Assembly: GCA_002171155.1 (NCBI GenBank)
Contig: NHHF01000009.1
Coordinates: forward strand, 1 to 15,863
Reading direction: 5' to 3'
Source: Betaproteobacteria bacterium TMED156
GTDB taxonomy: Bacteria; Pseudomonadota; Gammaproteobacteria; Burkholderiales; Burkholderiaceae_A
Length of the DNA stretch: 15,863 nucleotides
Part shown: positions 15,740 to 15,863 of the stretch, piece by piece
How positions within the stretch are numbered: position 1 is the stretch's first letter
Layout: each line of letters opens with the position of its first letter
Notes under the pieces: model-generated
Seen by the model: the letters and a program-made list of their open reading frames with translations, nothing else
What the model was told of the DNA's origin: nothing
Databases searched by the model: none
Made by a program: the position numbers and the translations under genes

Positions 15740-15863
15740 GCTTTTTTTTGGTACATTACATCGTGTTAGTTCACTTTTATCAAACTCCCAAGTAACATCA
15801 TTCTCCCCCCAAACTATGTCCTTATCTTCTTTAAAAAAGTCTTTGGAGATTTGAATTGAGGCA
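15722..15863 (-). CDS. C-terminal fragment of an unidentified minus-strand gene
   Basis: On the minus strand a frame open from the right edge reads 46 residues to a TAA at 15722-15724. The sequence contains KDFFKEDKDIVWGEND, VTWEFDKSEL and ends PKKSFIHLK. It has two Trp, a balanced charge pattern and none of the low-complexity look of noncoding AT-rich DNA, so I take it as the end of a real gene convergent to the sugar cluster. The family is not recognised. In a polysaccharide locus it could be another glycan enzyme, but nothing seen here shows that. Confidence 0.55.
   Translation of the reverse strand, partial: ASIQISKDFFKEDKDIVWGENDVTWEFDKSELTRCNVPKKSFIHLK

Overview
The window is AT-rich (roughly one third G+C by eye) and densely coded. 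It has short or overlapping gene junctions and uses TTG starts and AGGA-type ribosome binding sites. Gene content (a type I secretion system for a giant Ca2+-binding repeat protein, a LysM/TolC outer-membrane channel, and sugar-activation genes) points to a Gram-negative proteobacterium. The AT richness and compactness suggest a streamlined marine lineage, for example AT-rich alpha- or gammaproteobacteria of the SAR11/HIMB59/SAR86 kind. I cannot fix the lineage without a search.

Region 1 (1-12595) is one co-directional plus-strand block encoding a LapA/RTX-type type I secretion system with its substrate. The giant substrate enters from beyond the left edge: its frame is open at base 3 and its first visible residues already belong to a repeat. 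It ends at 6767 with RTX-like glycine/aspartate repeats and a typical type I C-terminal tail. It is followed by a TolC-family outer-membrane protein carrying an N-terminal LysM domain, an ABC exporter with a degenerate C39-like N-terminal domain (LapB type), and an HlyD-family adaptor with extra N-terminal hydrophobic segments. Substrate/TolC genes overlap, TolC/ABC genes nearly abut, and ABC and adaptor genes are 9 bases apart, so transcription as one operon is likely. The inferred product is a very large surface or released adhesin plus its own exporter.

Region 2 (12596-12844) is a 249-base gap with no convincing gene. It separates the secretion block from the next group.

Region 3 (12845-15613) is a tightly packed plus-strand group: a glycosyltransferase-like protein of unknown family, a HAD phosphatase/phosphomutase, a sugar-phosphate nucleotidyltransferase, and a short glycerophosphodiesterase/PLC-like protein. 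Neighbours overlap by 4 and 19 bases or lie 8 bases apart (0 if a non-standard start is used). This resembles part of a surface-polysaccharide cluster. A functional link to the adhesin is possible but only inferred from adjacency.

Region 4 (15614-15863) holds a short convergent intergenic stretch and the C-terminal 46 codons of an unidentified minus-strand gene that runs off the right edge.

Most distinctive points: the divergent long-range repeats and the six-copy YG..G.GYY repeat apparently inserted in a VCBS-like domain of the substrate; the LysM-TolC fusion; the adaptor's unusual N terminus; and a nucleotidyltransferase whose expected N terminus seems to begin at an ATA codon overlapping the previous stop.
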